Shown one piece after another: positions 47,622-57,783 of a stretch of DNA of 64,000 nucleotides (the first letter of the stretch is position 1; each line of letters starts with the position of its first letter). The DNA lies in assembly GCF_019655055.1 (NCBI RefSeq), contig NZ_BPFA01000006.1:1-64000 (forward strand), in the 5' to 3' direction. The DNA is from Shewanella sp. MBTL60-112-B2. GTDB lineage: Bacteria > Pseudomonadota > Gammaproteobacteria > Enterobacterales > Shewanellaceae. The notes below the pieces were generated by a model. That model had not been told where the DNA came from. It did not search any database and saw only the letters and a list, made by a program, of their open reading frames with translations. The translations under genes and the position numbers were made by a program.

Positions 47622-50600
47622 ATGTTGGGTAAGCGAATTTTTATAGCTGCTACATTCGCTGTCGCGGTTTTCTCTGGTGCAAGCCATAGTGATGATACTG
47701 AGCTTTATGTCTATGAGTCATCGGCCCGTTCTGGAGCAAGGCCCCAAGTGCTAATTATCTTTGATAATTCAGGTAGCATGGGGAATATGGTCGATGATGC
47801 TGAGGCATTTTATGATCCAGATGTCACTTATCCAGCGGTAGGAAGCGATAACTCTTTACAAGAAAGAATGGTCTATTTTACTAAAGGGGGGATTGATAAT
47901 ACCGCAATGCCAGTGCCTGATAGCCCATCAGAAAGTCGCCGTTTTTTATCAGAGATAAACGGTTGTGAGACCTCTTGGGATTACCTAGAAAAGTATGGTG
48001 TTTTTACTGGTTTCTTCAGAGAGTATGGCTTTTCGGGACAAAATGGAACATGGCAGGAAGTGCCTGATAACAATGGCGCCAATATTACTCATATTGATTG
48101 TTTCGATGATATAGAAGGCAAAAAGTGGCGTAATGCACCTAATCAACCATCAGGTTTTCCGATTGATAGTGCAGGTAAAAAGCAAAATCCAATTCGCTAC
48201 GCAGAAGTTAATGGCGGGTCTAGTCAAGCAGAAATCGATGCCGCTTATGAACAAGCGAAGCAGACTGCTTTTGGAACCGGCCAACCTATTACTCTCTATA
48301 CTGATAACTACTTGCGTTGGTATCACGGAGATCAAGAGACTGTACCGAAGACACGATTAGAAATCGCTAAAGAGGTGATTAAAAATACCATTGTCACGAC
48401 GCCGAGTGTTGATTTCGGCCTCGCTATTTTTAATATTAACTATCCTCGAGAGGGGGATGGCGATGGTGGCCGGATTATCTCTGGCATTAAAGAGATGAAC
48501 GAAGCGAATAAAATCTCTTTACTGGAAACTATTGATAACTTACCTGCATCGACCAATACGCCGTTATGTGAAACACTTTATGAAGCCTATCGCTACTTCT
48601 CTGGTAAAAGCGTTTATTTCGGTGATGACGATTATAATGTCGGTAACTTAGGTTATAAAAAGAACATTCCCCCTCGTGATACGGATAAGAATGTAGAATT
48701 AAACGGGAAGTATGTTTCGCCTTTTAAAGAGTGCCAGAATCGAGCCTACGTTGTTTATATTACTGATGGTGTTCCGACATTAGATCAAAATGCCAATCAG
48801 GAAGTATTAGCTTTACCCGGTGTAAGCTCTAGCGACAAATTTATAAATACTAGCCCTTCTTTTACCAGTTACCTGCCAGCGCTAGCAGGTTGGATGAATA
48901 CTAATGATGTCAATACATCTGCAGATTATCCTGATGACCAAAATGTAACGACATTTACGATAGGCTTTAGTGAAGGGGCTGCAGATGCGGCCGATTTACT
49001 ATTAAAAACAGCTGAGAAGGGGGGCGGAGAATATTTTGCTGCAGCGAATGCATCCGCTTTACAGTCTGCCCTACAACAAGTCTTTTCACAGATTTTAGAA
49101 GTTAATGCAAGCTTTACTTCTCCTTCTATTGCGAGTAATAACTTTGATAGAACTCGAACCTTTGACTCTGTTTACTATGCGATGTTTTTACCTAATAAAG
49201 GACCAAGATGGTCTGGTAACTTGAAGAAGTTTAGAGTGACGGGCGATGGTGACATCGTTGATAAAAATGGCGCTAATGCGATAGGGGAAGATGGTAACTT
49301 AGTCTCTTCGGCATGCTCCTATTGGACTCCGGATCTAGTTTGTGACGCAGCCAGTGATGATGGTGACGGAAACGATGTTAGGGTCGGTGGTGCTGCAGAA
49401 TCTCTACGAAAAGTCCCACAGAGAACTATTTTAAGTAATATTGGCTCAAATGGCAGTTTGGCGACATTTAATAAATCGAATGCATCGAATTATGCTGGTG
49501 GAGATGCTCTGCTTGCACTGCATATGGGCGTGGATGAAACCCAACTGGAAGAGGCGTTCAACTGGGTCAAAGGTTACGATACTGATGATGATAATGGTAA
49601 CTCACAGACTGATGATGTCCGTGAGCAACTTATGGGCGATCCACTTCATTCCCGGCCGTTAGCAATCAACTTTGGTAGCGCTAACTCACCCGATATTCGC
49701 ATCCTAATGGGAACCAATCATGGCTTTTTGCATATGTTCAAGGATGAAGGTGCAATCGTGAAGGAATCTTGGGCCTTTATGCCATATGAGTTAATACCCA
49801 ATATTCGGGAGTTAAAGGCTAATGTTCCAACAGGAGTTCATTCTGTTTATGGTCTTGATAGTTCTCCTGTTAGTTACGTCAAGACCGGAGCTTCGGGATT
49901 GGAGAAAGCATGGGTCTTTGTTGGAATGCGTCGTGGTGGTAAATCATATTATGCCTTCGATGTTACGACTCCTGATTCTCCTAGGTTTATGTGGAAAATT
50001 GATTCTAATAGCGCCGGAATGGCTGAGTTAGCTCAAACGTGGTCAGAACCGGTCGTTACCCACATTCCTGGCTGGCCTGTGGGCAATACAGATCCTAGTA
50101 AGGCGAAGCCTGTATTGATCTTCGGTGCTGGTTACTCGCCGTCAACCAAAGATGGCGCAGCAGTGGGTATTAACGATTCAGAAGGTCGTGGTGTTTATAT
50201 TGTTGATGCAGAAACTGGCACTCTTGTACATTCATTTGGTCCAAGTTCAGCATCTAATACAACTCAGCTTCCGGGAATTACTGATAGTATTCCTAACTCT
50301 GTAGCTGTATTAGATAGTAACAGTGATAAGTTAACCGATAGAATTTATGCCTCGGATACTGGCGGTAATATTTGGCGACTGGATCTCCCTAGTGCTAACC
50401 CTAAAGATTCGACCCATCCTTGGACAGCATTTAAATTCGCTGATCTAGGGGGGAGCTCCTTAACAAACGATAGACGCTTCTTTGCTGAGCCTGTTGTTGC
50501 TCAAACTGTTTTTACCAATTTATCTGAAGTTGATGTGACTTATGATGGCAGCACTACGACAGTAAAAACTTATCAGGATATACCTTATGATGCCGTAGCT

Positions 50601-51206
50601 ATTGGGACTGGACATCGTCCACACCCTTCAGACAAGACTCGTCAAGATAAGTTATTTACCCTACAAGATCGTAATGTGGTGACACGATCTTTTAATGGGG
50701 CGAGTGGAAATACGGTTCCTGAGCCTATTACTTTGGTGGATCTTTATGACATCACGAATAAAGCAGCCTCGACTGAATCGGAGAACATTGCCTTTGGTAA
50801 GAAGTTGGGTTGGTATTATAGCCTTGGAGCAATAGGAGAGAAGAGTCTCTCAGGAGCATCAATAATACAAGGTGTAGTGTATTTTACCTCCTATGTACCG
50901 GGAGATACCTCTTCAAGCAACCAGTGTTTGATCGCAGGGATGGGGCGCTTATATTCTTTTGCTTTGCATAAAGGGACTCGAACTTATACGCAAGAGTATA
51001 TTGAGCTTGGCGAGAGAGTACCGGATACGCCTCCTCCCCTAATACCTGAAGGGGATATTTATTTCCCCATTCCAGATGCACCAAGACTACCTTGCGTAGA
51101 GGGAGATATTAATTGTCCTAAACCACCCGAGTGCCAAAATGGTGATGATAGGTGTGTCGGTTCTGCTCTCGGGGTTAACCGTATTTACTACCATGCAAAG
51201 GACTAA
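47622..51206 (+). CDS. pilY1: PilY1-type pilus tip adhesin, copy 2
   Basis: 1194 residues with a signal peptide ending near FSGASHS. MIDAS-like DNSGSM follows RPQVLIIF, and [11 protein letters not shown] is present. The propeller half closely matches copy 1 ([31 protein letters not shown]), whereas the first ~450 residues have several length differences. Between FDNSGSM and the KGG segment copy 2 carries a longer stretch rich in Asp and Glu. The C-terminal CX6CX5CX6C is kept. Probably an alternative tip adhesin. Confidence 0.93.
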   Translation: MLGKRIFIAATFAVAVFSGASHSDDTELYVYESSARSGARPQVLIIFDNSGSMGNMVDDAEAFYDPDVTYPAVGSDNSLQERMVYFTKGGIDNTAMPVPDSPSESRRFLSEINGCETSWDYLEKYGVFTGFFREYGFSGQNGTWQEVPDNNGANITHIDCFDDIEGKKWRNAPNQPSGFPIDSAGKKQNPIRYAEVNGGSSQAEIDAAYEQAKQTAFGTGQPITLYTDNYLRWYHGDQETVPKTRLEIAKEVIKNTIVTTPSVDFGLAIFNINYPREGDGDGGRIISGIKEMNEANKISLLETIDNLPASTNTPLCETLYEAYRYFSGKSVYFGDDDYNVGNLGYKKNIPPRDTDKNVELNGKYVSPFKECQNRAYVVYITDGVPTLDQNANQEVLALPGVSSSDKFINTSPSFTSYLPALAGWMNTNDVNTSADYPDDQNVTTFTIGFSEGAADAADLLLKTAEKGGGEYFAAANASALQSALQQVFSQILEVNASFTSPSIASNNFDRTRTFDSVYYAMFLPNKGPRWSGNLKKFRVTGDGDIVDKNGANAIGEDGNLVSSACSYWTPDLVCDAASDDGDGNDVRVGGAAESLRKVPQRTILSNIGSNGSLATFNKSNASNYAGGDALLALHMGVDETQLEEAFNWVKGYDTDDDNGNSQTDDVREQLMGDPLHSRPLAINFGSANSPDIRILMGTNHGFLHMFKDEGAIVKESWAFMPYELIPNIRELKANVPTGVHSVYGLDSSPVSYVKTGASGLEKAWVFVGMRRGGKSYYAFDVTTPDSPRFMWKIDSNSAGMAELAQTWSEPVVTHIPGWPVGNTDPSKAKPVLIFGAGYSPSTKDGAAVGINDSEGRGVYIVDAETGTLVHSFGPSSASNTTQLPGITDSIPNSVAVLDSNSDKLTDRIYASDTGGNIWRLDLPSANPKDSTHPWTAFKFADLGGSSLTNDRRFFAEPVVAQTVFTNLSEVDVTYDGSTTTVKTYQDIPYDAVAIGTGHRPHPSDKTRQDKLFTLQDRNVVTRSFNGASGNTVPEPITLVDLYDITNKAASTESENIAFGKKLGWYYSLGAIGEKSLSGASIIQGVVYFTSYVPGDTSSSNQCLIAGMGRLYSFALHKGTRTYTQEYIELGERVPDTPPPLIPEGDIYFPIPDAPRLPCVEGDINCPKPPECQNGDDRCVGSALGVNRIYYHAKD

Positions 51207-51214
51207 GGTATTTT

Positions 51215-51607
51215 ATGTTTAATGCTAAAGGTTTCACACTTATTGAGTTAATGATTACTGTTGCGATAATAGGAATATTAGCTTCAATTGCATACCCCTC
51301 TTATGTTGATTATGTTATTAAATCCGCACGTTCTGATGCGCAAGTAATGTTATTGGAGGCGGCGAATAAACAAGAGCAGCTATATTTAGACTCCCGAGCT
51401 TATACAGTTTATATGACAACTTTAGGCTACTCTGAAAGCCCTGCTTTAACTGAAAATGGTTACTTTAAAGTGAGTAGTGTAGTTCCAAATAAAGGGCAGT
51501 TTAAACTAACCGCTACGGCTACAGGAAACCATTCATATAGAGATCAAGTTTGTAATTCAATGGCAATTACTGAATCAGGAGTCAAGACTCCGCAGGAGTG
51601 CTGGTAA
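51215..51607 (+). CDS. pilE: Type IV pilin-like protein PilE, copy 2
   Basis: 130 residues with [30 protein letters not shown], almost identical to copy 1 through the helix, then [12 protein letters not shown] and a C-terminal QECW. The soluble domain differs at many positions. AAGG precedes the ATG, and the next ATG overlaps its stop codon as in copy 1. Confidence 0.9.
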   Translation: MFNAKGFTLIELMITVAIIGILASIAYPSYVDYVIKSARSDAQVMLLEAANKQEQLYLDSRAYTVYMTTLGYSESPALTENGYFKVSSVVPNKGQFKLTATATGNHSYRDQVCNSMAITESGVKTPQECW

Positions 51608-51906
51608 TGAAAAAATTGTTATGTTGCCTATTGTTAATTTTGCTGTCGAATTCAGTAGTGGCAAAGACAAAAGAGGTGAAAGACTTTAAATGCTTTCTTA
51701 AAACGACTAAAGCAGACCAAATAGCTTTTTACTCTTGGCCTGTTAACAAGTTAAAGCTAAAAATGGCAAAATTACCAGCAAATAAAGTACCAGATAGAAA
51801 CAGCGGTAATCGAGCTTATATTAAGGAAGTTGTTGAGTGCGTGGGGTTGCACGAAACCTTTAATACCGCAGCGGGGAAAAAACTAGACAGTTTGACTGTT
51901 CGGTAA
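51607..51906 (+). CDS. TapY2-like small secreted protein, copy 2
   Basis: 99 residues: signal peptide [19 protein letters not shown], then KCFLKTT, and NRAYIKEVVEC shared with copy 1. Same TAATG overlap with pilE. The C-terminal third is diverged. Function unknown; presumed partner of the copy 2 tip complex. Confidence 0.73.
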   Translation: MKKLLCCLLLILLSNSVVAKTKEVKDFKCFLKTTKADQIAFYSWPVNKLKLKMAKLPANKVPDRNSGNRAYIKEVVECVGLHETFNTAAGKKLDSLTVR

Positions 51907-51981
51907 TCTACTTATTTAAAAGTAGTAATATGGCTAATTACAGCTTTAAGTTTAGCTACAGGTGGTCTTTGCTGTTGAAGA

Positions 51982-52325
51982 CTAGCTCTTACCTGTCCGA
52001 CTGATTTTTACAGCTTTGCCATTATCATTGATTTTACTTGTTAGACAATATGCGGTGATTCCTGAGGTAAATTTCCCGGTTGTAAGAGCATCAGAAGGGA
52101 AACTAATAGGCTTTTCATCGTGGCTAATAAAATCTTTCGAATTAAAATCATCCATAACTGAAATCACTTTGGCCATCGATACAATTAGTGACATCAAGAG
52201 TCGAAGTGTTCCATTATCTATAACTACACTGAGCCCATCTTGCCAAATTGTGCTGCATGTTCTTACAAAAGTGGGCAAACAGTGAAAGTGACCATTAGCT
52301 CTACAAGAGCGAATGTTTTAATCTA
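51982..52325 (-). pseudogene. Pseudogene of fimT (second copy)
   Basis: On the minus strand, from about 52325, the sequence encodes FALVELMVT like fimT copy 1, then jumps to TVCPL, losing some 48 codons including most of the N-terminal helix. A stop and frameshift follow. Further on IWQDGLSVVIDNGTL and DDFNSKDFISH still match fimT copy 1 (DWQNGYSIFIDNGTI, DAFNSNDFVSY). It ends at a TAG near 51982. It is the counterpart of fimT copy 1 in the duplicated segment. Confidence 0.82.
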
Positions 52326-52335
52326 TTGGATTTAT

Positions 52336-52854
52336 TTAATACTTTTCACAGCTAATGTCGTTTTGCTGTGAGAAGCGAATTCTTCCTGATTGGCTAACGA
52401 TAACTGCACGGGATTGAGAGTTATTTACAGTATCTGGGCAGTAACTTAACGTCCCATTGGTACCCGAGGCGAGTCCATCAGGGAGGAACCTGATGGCAGT
52501 ACGATTGTATCCTACATAATCCTTAGGGTTAAATGGACCGATTTGATAGATAACTTTGTCATTACCGTCTATCAAGTTGGGTTGGCCTGAGTCGCTGAAA
52601 ACGGTAATGTTATTTTGCCAGTCTTCACTACAACCTTGTGCCGATATTGGGCAAACGGTTACTCTGTAACCGTAGGCAACAGCATGATTCCTTGCTAATT
52701 GTATCGATTGTTGGATTTTTCTTATGTTTGAATCACTACGGGCTTGGGCATAAAAACTGCTGAAAGAGGGGGCGGCTATCACTGTTAGAATAGTCGCAAC
52801 GACGAGAGTTATCATAAGTTCGATTAAGGTAAAACCTGCAGTTCTGTGATGCAT
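52336..52854 (-). CDS. fimT: FimT/GspH-type minor pilin, distal gene
   Basis: 172 residues with [31 protein letters not shown] and RKIQQSIQLARNHAVAYGYRVTVCPISAQGC, then SYCPDTVN and a final SCEKY. It is intact, with AAGGATGAG upstream of its ATG. It is less like fimT copy 1 than the pseudogene is, so it was probably already at the distal edge before the duplication. It faces the pil copy 2 operon across the pseudogene. Confidence 0.9.
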   Translation of the reverse strand: MHHRTAGFTLIELMITLVVATILTVIAAPSFSSFYAQARSDSNIRKIQQSIQLARNHAVAYGYRVTVCPISAQGCSEDWQNNITVFSDSGQPNLIDGNDKVIYQIGPFNPKDYVGYNRTAIRFLPDGLASGTNGTLSYCPDTVNNSQSRAVIVSQSGRIRFSQQNDISCEKY

Positions 52855-53010
52855 ATAAACTCATCCTTGAGTCGGCTTTAATATTTACATCCTGTAAATA
52901 TTTTTTTGGGGGGAGAGGCAAAGTGTAGCTTACAGGCGTCTATTGCAAGTGCCTATTGATATATTGTTCTGTTATATGAAGACTGCGTTTACTTTTGTGC
53001 TAAGTCATAA

Positions 53011-53439
<429 letters not shown>

Positions 53440-53448
53440 CGATTAACG

Positions 53449-53490
53449 ACTTTTTCGCATTATCTGTTATGACAAGTAATGCGAAAAAGT
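53449..53490. terminator. Inverted repeat after glnB
   Basis: A 14-bp perfect inverted repeat (53449-53462 with 53477-53490) with a 14-base loop lies ten bases after the stop. It lacks a 3' T run, so it may be a weak terminator or an mRNA-stabilising structure. Confidence 0.45.
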
Positions 53491-53570
53491 AGAGTTATAC
53501 TAGAGCTTGTATTAAAGGTTGTCTTAAAGATTAAACCTGAAATTATATAGTCAGTTCAACTCAAGTCTAT

Positions 53571-54587
53571 CTAAGCTCTTGGCTTGGCCGAAGAGTCTCT
53601 AATTACAGGCTCAGGCTGGAAGATTTTTGCCAAGTCTGACTTTTCCTCTCTACGTTTAGCAATCAATAATTCAGTCGCAATATGTGCGATCTCTTCATTA
53701 GGCTGATGCACGGTCGTAAGCTTAGGCCAAGTCTGGCGTGAGAAAGGGCTATCCTCGAAGCCTACAATAGAGATCTCAGCAGGAATATCCACTCCCTCTA
53801 ATCTTGCTGCAAATAAAGCTCCCGCCGCAATTTCATCGTTACAGGCAACAATAGCAGTTGGTCTAACCCTTTGACTCAGTAATTGTTTTGCCCCTTGAAC
53901 GCCGGACTCAAAAGAATATTTACCATCGATGATATGTTCTTGATTAACAGGGAGTTTGTTGTCTTTTAGTGCCTGCTTAAATCCAGCTAAACGTTCTTTG
54001 GTTGACTCGTGTTCATGATCGCCACTTAAGAAAGCGATATCTCGATGGCCTAAGTCGATAAGATGCTGAGTTATCGATATTGCACCGGATTTGTCATTGA
54101 CCAAAACCGCTAAACCAGAGCCTTTGCCGGCTTTCTCTCCGGCGATAATTCGAACATAATTCGCGTCGATGTTATCAAGGGCTGCCAAGATCACCGGATC
54201 TTCTGATAATGGAGGCGTTAGCACTAAGCCTGATAAACGGTTGTGCTTTACCAATTTAGTCAGCTCTTCACAGATGTTCTCTGCTCTTGAATTACAAGGG
54301 TGGATCAATAATTCGTAACCTAAGTCTTTACACGCAGACAGAATACCGTTCTGCATATCGATGATGTAATAAGCGTTAGGATTATCATAAATAAAACCAA
54401 TTACATAAGACTTAGTACCAGCTAGGTTTCTTGCCGCTAAATTAGGCTGATAGTTCAGCTCGTTAATAGCTGCATTAACTTTATCTATTGTGGCCTGCTT
54501 TACCGCAGGTTCATGATTGGTAACCCGTGACACTGTTTTAATCGATACGCCAGCATGTTTGGCAACATCATTTATGGTGACTTTCAT
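53571..54587 (-). CDS. nagR: LacI-family repressor, probable NagR
   Basis: 338 residues: a HTH MKVTINDVAKHAGVSIKTVSRV at the N terminus, a hinge near residues 48-60, and a periplasmic-binding-protein-like sensor domain (VIGFIYDNPNAYYI...HRDIAFLSGDHEHEST...VACNDEIAAGAL). It sits beside genes typical of the Shewanella N-acetylglucosamine regulon, in which NagR is a LacI-type repressor. The recurring palindrome ATGACArCGyTGTCAT found four times downstream fits such a regulator. It is divergent from the TonB receptor. Confidence 0.85.
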   Translation of the reverse strand: MKVTINDVAKHAGVSIKTVSRVTNHEPAVKQATIDKVNAAINELNYQPNLAARNLAGTKSYVIGFIYDNPNAYYIIDMQNGILSACKDLGYELLIHPCNSRAENICEELTKLVKHNRLSGLVLTPPLSEDPVILAALDNIDANYVRIIAGEKAGKGSGLAVLVNDKSGAISITQHLIDLGHRDIAFLSGDHEHESTKERLAGFKQALKDNKLPVNQEHIIDGKYSFESGVQGAKQLLSQRVRPTAIVACNDEIAAGALFAARLEGVDIPAEISIVGFEDSPFSRQTWPKLTTVHQPNEEIAHIATELLIAKRREEKSDLAKIFQPEPVIRDSSAKPRA

Positions 54588-55008
54588 TAAGCGATATTCT
54601 CGTTAGTTACACACTTTGTGCCGCCAAAAGATGGTAACACAAGATTAACAAACAGCGCGACAAAGGTGCAATTTGTCCGGAAATTTAGCGGTATAGTGCG
54701 AAGTTTTAGTCGATTTAGCAATGATAAGCAGCTAACTTTTTGCGTTTTTTCTCATTAAAACGAAAAAGCTTAATTATTAAACAGGACATTTGTTGGTAGT
54801 TAACTAACTGTATTTTAAACGCAAAAATACGTCCATTTTCACTATATTGTTATTGTATACAATTATAATGATGTAATTGGTTATTTTGTTGTGGCGCAGC
54901 TGTTAATAATTGTGTAGTGTTTGCTCTAGACATGACAGCGTTGTCATTCCGCTTCTGGAATGGTTATGGATATAAAAAAAAGATAATAAGTTATGGAAGG
55001 GAAACGAG
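54588..55008. other. Divergent region between nagR and the TonB receptor
   Basis: About 420 AT-rich bases with no gene. It contains one NagR-type palindrome at 54932 in front of the receptor. Confidence 0.5.
54932..54947. promoter_or_regulatory. NagR-type operator 1
   Basis: ATGACAGCGTTGTCAT: perfect six-base arms around GCGT, 61 bases upstream of the receptor ATG. Confidence 0.8.
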
Positions 55009-57618
55009 ATGCGACCATCTACCTTTAAGAAAAGTGTACTAGCTACAAATATCGCGCTGCTGATGAGCGGGGCTATGTCTGTTTCTGCTGTGGCAGCAGA
55101 GGCTGATGCGAAAACCGCAACAGCAGACGAAAACATTGAGAAGATTGAAGTACGCGGTATGCGCGCTTCAATGAAAGCCTCAATCAATGCTAAAAGATTC
55201 TCAGATTCAGTTGTTGATGCTGTAACAGCTGAAGATATTGGTAAGTTTCCCGACGGTGATGTTGGTGAGTCACTAGGCCGTATCCCGGGTGTTGCCGTTA
55301 ACCGTCAGTTTGGCCAAGGCCAGCAGGTTTCTATTCGAGGTGCATCAAGCCAGTTAACTCGCACTTTGCTTAACGGCCATTCAGTTGCATCGACTGGTTG
55401 GTACGATCAACAGGCCATCGACCGTAGCTTTAACTACTCTTTACTTCCGCCTGAAATGGTAGGCGCAATCGAAGTTTATAAGTCATCACAAGCGGATATT
55501 CCTGAAGGTGGTATTGGCGGTACGGTAATCGTTAAGACCCGTAAGCCACTCGACTTAGATGCAAACTCTGTATTTATCAGCGCTAAGGGCGACTACGGAA
55601 CAATCTCTGAAGAGGTCGATCCTGAACTTTCTGGTTTATACAGCTGGAAAAATGAAGATGAAAACTTCGGTTTCCTACTTTCAGCTGCAGCTTCAGAAAC
55701 TAATTATCAACGTAACGGAATTGAATCCCTAGTCGGTTGGGGGGATATCGTTCCAACAACGTTCGAGCAAGAACGTGAGCGCACGGCAATTAACGGTGCC
55801 TTACAATATCGCCCAACGGATAACCTAGAGTTTGGCTTGAATATCATGAGTCTTGATATGAAAGCTAATAACGCAAACACATCACTGTTTACCATGTTCC
55901 CTGATGATAAAGAAGCGGCTTGTGAGCAAAAAAATGCTTCAGGGACTTGTACCTTCTATCGTCGCGATGGTAAGGGTGAGAATCCTGGTTGGGCACAAAC
56001 TTGGGCTCGTAAAGCGAGTATGGATTCAAATACTTACGATTTAGATTTTAAATATGAAGCTGACAGCTACACCTTAGAAGGCCGAGTGGGTAACACTAAG
56101 TCTGAAGGTGGTACTGACATGACTGCTAACTATGGTTTCTGGTTAGGTCAACCTGGCGATTATGCTGGTACATACGATGCGACCGGTGAAGTGATTAAAA
56201 TTGATATCGCCAATAAGTCATTTGATGCAGAAGATTTTGGTGGTCCACTCTCGCCAGCAGGTTGGTCTCTTAAGAAGCAGCCAAATTCAGATGAAGAGAC
56301 TTACGCACAGTTCGATGTGACAGTTCCTGTAGATTTAGGCGCCATTACCTCATTTAAGTCTGGCGTCCGTTGGGCTGACCATGACGTAAAGCAGGAAACT
56401 TTCCCTGCTATCGTTAATGCTGATGTGACAGCTAAAGACGCATCGGCTTACTATTCTGGAACAGTTTCTTCTGGCGCAGGTTTCACTCTGCCTAAGCCAA
56501 ATTTAGATGCAATGCTTGCAGATGCAAACGCGGCAATTAGTGGCTTTAGTAATGAAGGCACTGTTTATAAATCTGGTTACGGTACCATTACTGAAGAGAA
56601 CTTAGCCCTGTATCTAATGGCTAACTTCGAGTCTGACGGTGTTCGCGGTAACTTTGGTTTGCGTTATATCTCAACCGACGCCTCTTCTGATTACTATAAG
56701 CTGCAATCTGATGGTACTTACGCAGATAACTTGAGCACAAGAGATGCTAGCTATAGCGATGTGTTACCGAGCGTGAACGTAGCATTTGATGTTGCACCAG
56801 ATGTGATTATCCGTACTTCGGCGTCACAAGTTATCTCTCGCCCTAACTATAGTGATATGTTTGCTTCTTCTGCATTAGCAGGTTATGAAGACGGCACCGC
56901 GGGCAATGAAGTGGTCAATACAGGTAACATTGCACTTGAGCCATTTAAAGCGACACAAGCAGATTTGGGTGTTGAATGGTACTTCAGTCCAGACGGTCTA
57001 GTAGCTGCGACATACTTTATTAAAGATATCAGCTCATTCGTTACTTCAAATCAAATCTTAGATCAAAGCATCGGTATTATTGACCCAGATTCAGGCGAAG
57101 ATAGCTGGACTAAGTCAACGAAGAAGAATGGTACTGGTGGTCAAATTCAAGGTGTCGAGTTTCAATTACAAGATTCATTTGAAAACGGCCTAGGTTATTC
57201 TGCTAACTATACGTTTGCAGATTCAGATGCTCCTGCTGACAACTATCCTGATGAAGTGAGTGTATTCTCTGATTCATCTAAGCATACGGTCAACCTAGTG
57301 GGTTACTACGAGATGGAAGACTTTTCTGCTCGTGTAGCTTATAACTGGCGCAGTGAATACATGATCCGTGAGCTTCCAGGTTTCTACGGCAACCGTGAGC
57401 ATCAAGACTACGGAACGGTTGATTTAAGTGCTAACTACAACATTACTGATTACCTATCAGTGACTTTTGAAGTGGTTAACCTACTTGAAGAAGATAGCGT
57501 ACAGCTCGGTGTAGCTCCAGATTCAGCTGAAGTTAAGCCAGAGCTTAAGGATGGTTACCCAGCATGGAGCTTCGAAGGTGAAGCGCGTTATAAGCTAGGT
57601 GTTGCATTACGCTTCTAG
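55009..57618 (+). CDS. TonB-dependent outer membrane receptor (chitooligosaccharide uptake)
   Basis: 869 residues. The signal peptide ends near residue 30 (SVSAVAA). A TonB-box-like IEKIEVRG is followed by a plug domain (FPDGDVGESLGRIPGVAVNRQFGQGQQVSIRG) and a 22-strand-type barrel ending in Phe (GVALRF). It imports substrate across the outer membrane using TonB energy. The nagR, hexosaminidase and kinase neighbours and the NagR operator suggest N-acetylglucosamine oligosaccharides. Terminated by its own hairpin. Confidence 0.9.
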   Translation: MRPSTFKKSVLATNIALLMSGAMSVSAVAAEADAKTATADENIEKIEVRGMRASMKASINAKRFSDSVVDAVTAEDIGKFPDGDVGESLGRIPGVAVNRQFGQGQQVSIRGASSQLTRTLLNGHSVASTGWYDQQAIDRSFNYSLLPPEMVGAIEVYKSSQADIPEGGIGGTVIVKTRKPLDLDANSVFISAKGDYGTISEEVDPELSGLYSWKNEDENFGFLLSAAASETNYQRNGIESLVGWGDIVPTTFEQERERTAINGALQYRPTDNLEFGLNIMSLDMKANNANTSLFTMFPDDKEAACEQKNASGTCTFYRRDGKGENPGWAQTWARKASMDSNTYDLDFKYEADSYTLEGRVGNTKSEGGTDMTANYGFWLGQPGDYAGTYDATGEVIKIDIANKSFDAEDFGGPLSPAGWSLKKQPNSDEETYAQFDVTVPVDLGAITSFKSGVRWADHDVKQETFPAIVNADVTAKDASAYYSGTVSSGAGFTLPKPNLDAMLADANAAISGFSNEGTVYKSGYGTITEENLALYLMANFESDGVRGNFGLRYISTDASSDYYKLQSDGTYADNLSTRDASYSDVLPSVNVAFDVAPDVIIRTSASQVISRPNYSDMFASSALAGYEDGTAGNEVVNTGNIALEPFKATQADLGVEWYFSPDGLVAATYFIKDISSFVTSNQILDQSIGIIDPDSGEDSWTKSTKKNGTGGQIQGVEFQLQDSFENGLGYSANYTFADSDAPADNYPDEVSVFSDSSKHTVNLVGYYEMEDFSARVAYNWRSEYMIRELPGFYGNREHQDYGTVDLSANYNITDYLSVTFEVVNLLEEDSVQLGVAPDSAEVKPELKDGYPAWSFEGEARYKLGVALRF

Positions 57619-57643
57619 TTAAATAGAAAGATGACTACAACTT

Positions 57644-57670
57644 AAAGCCCAGCATTTGCTGGGCTTTTTA
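57644..57670 (+). terminator. Terminator of the TonB receptor gene
   Basis: AAAGCCCAGC-ATTT-GCTGGGCTTT stem with a T run, 26 bases after the stop codon. Confidence 0.88.
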
Positions 57671-57783
57671 TTAAAAAGATAAAATCAGTTAAAGCTAACT
57701 AAATGTAGTATTACTTGTCAGTAAATGCTGCTGGATAACGGCAAAACTTGCAGTTTACACTGATGGGGATGACTGGAGATGAG

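Noticed and set aside
37968..51906. Assembly artefact as the cause of the repeated pil cluster
   Set aside because: The two copies differ throughout at nucleotide and protein level, and the intervening ispH/fkpB remains are diverged, so it is a real, old duplication.
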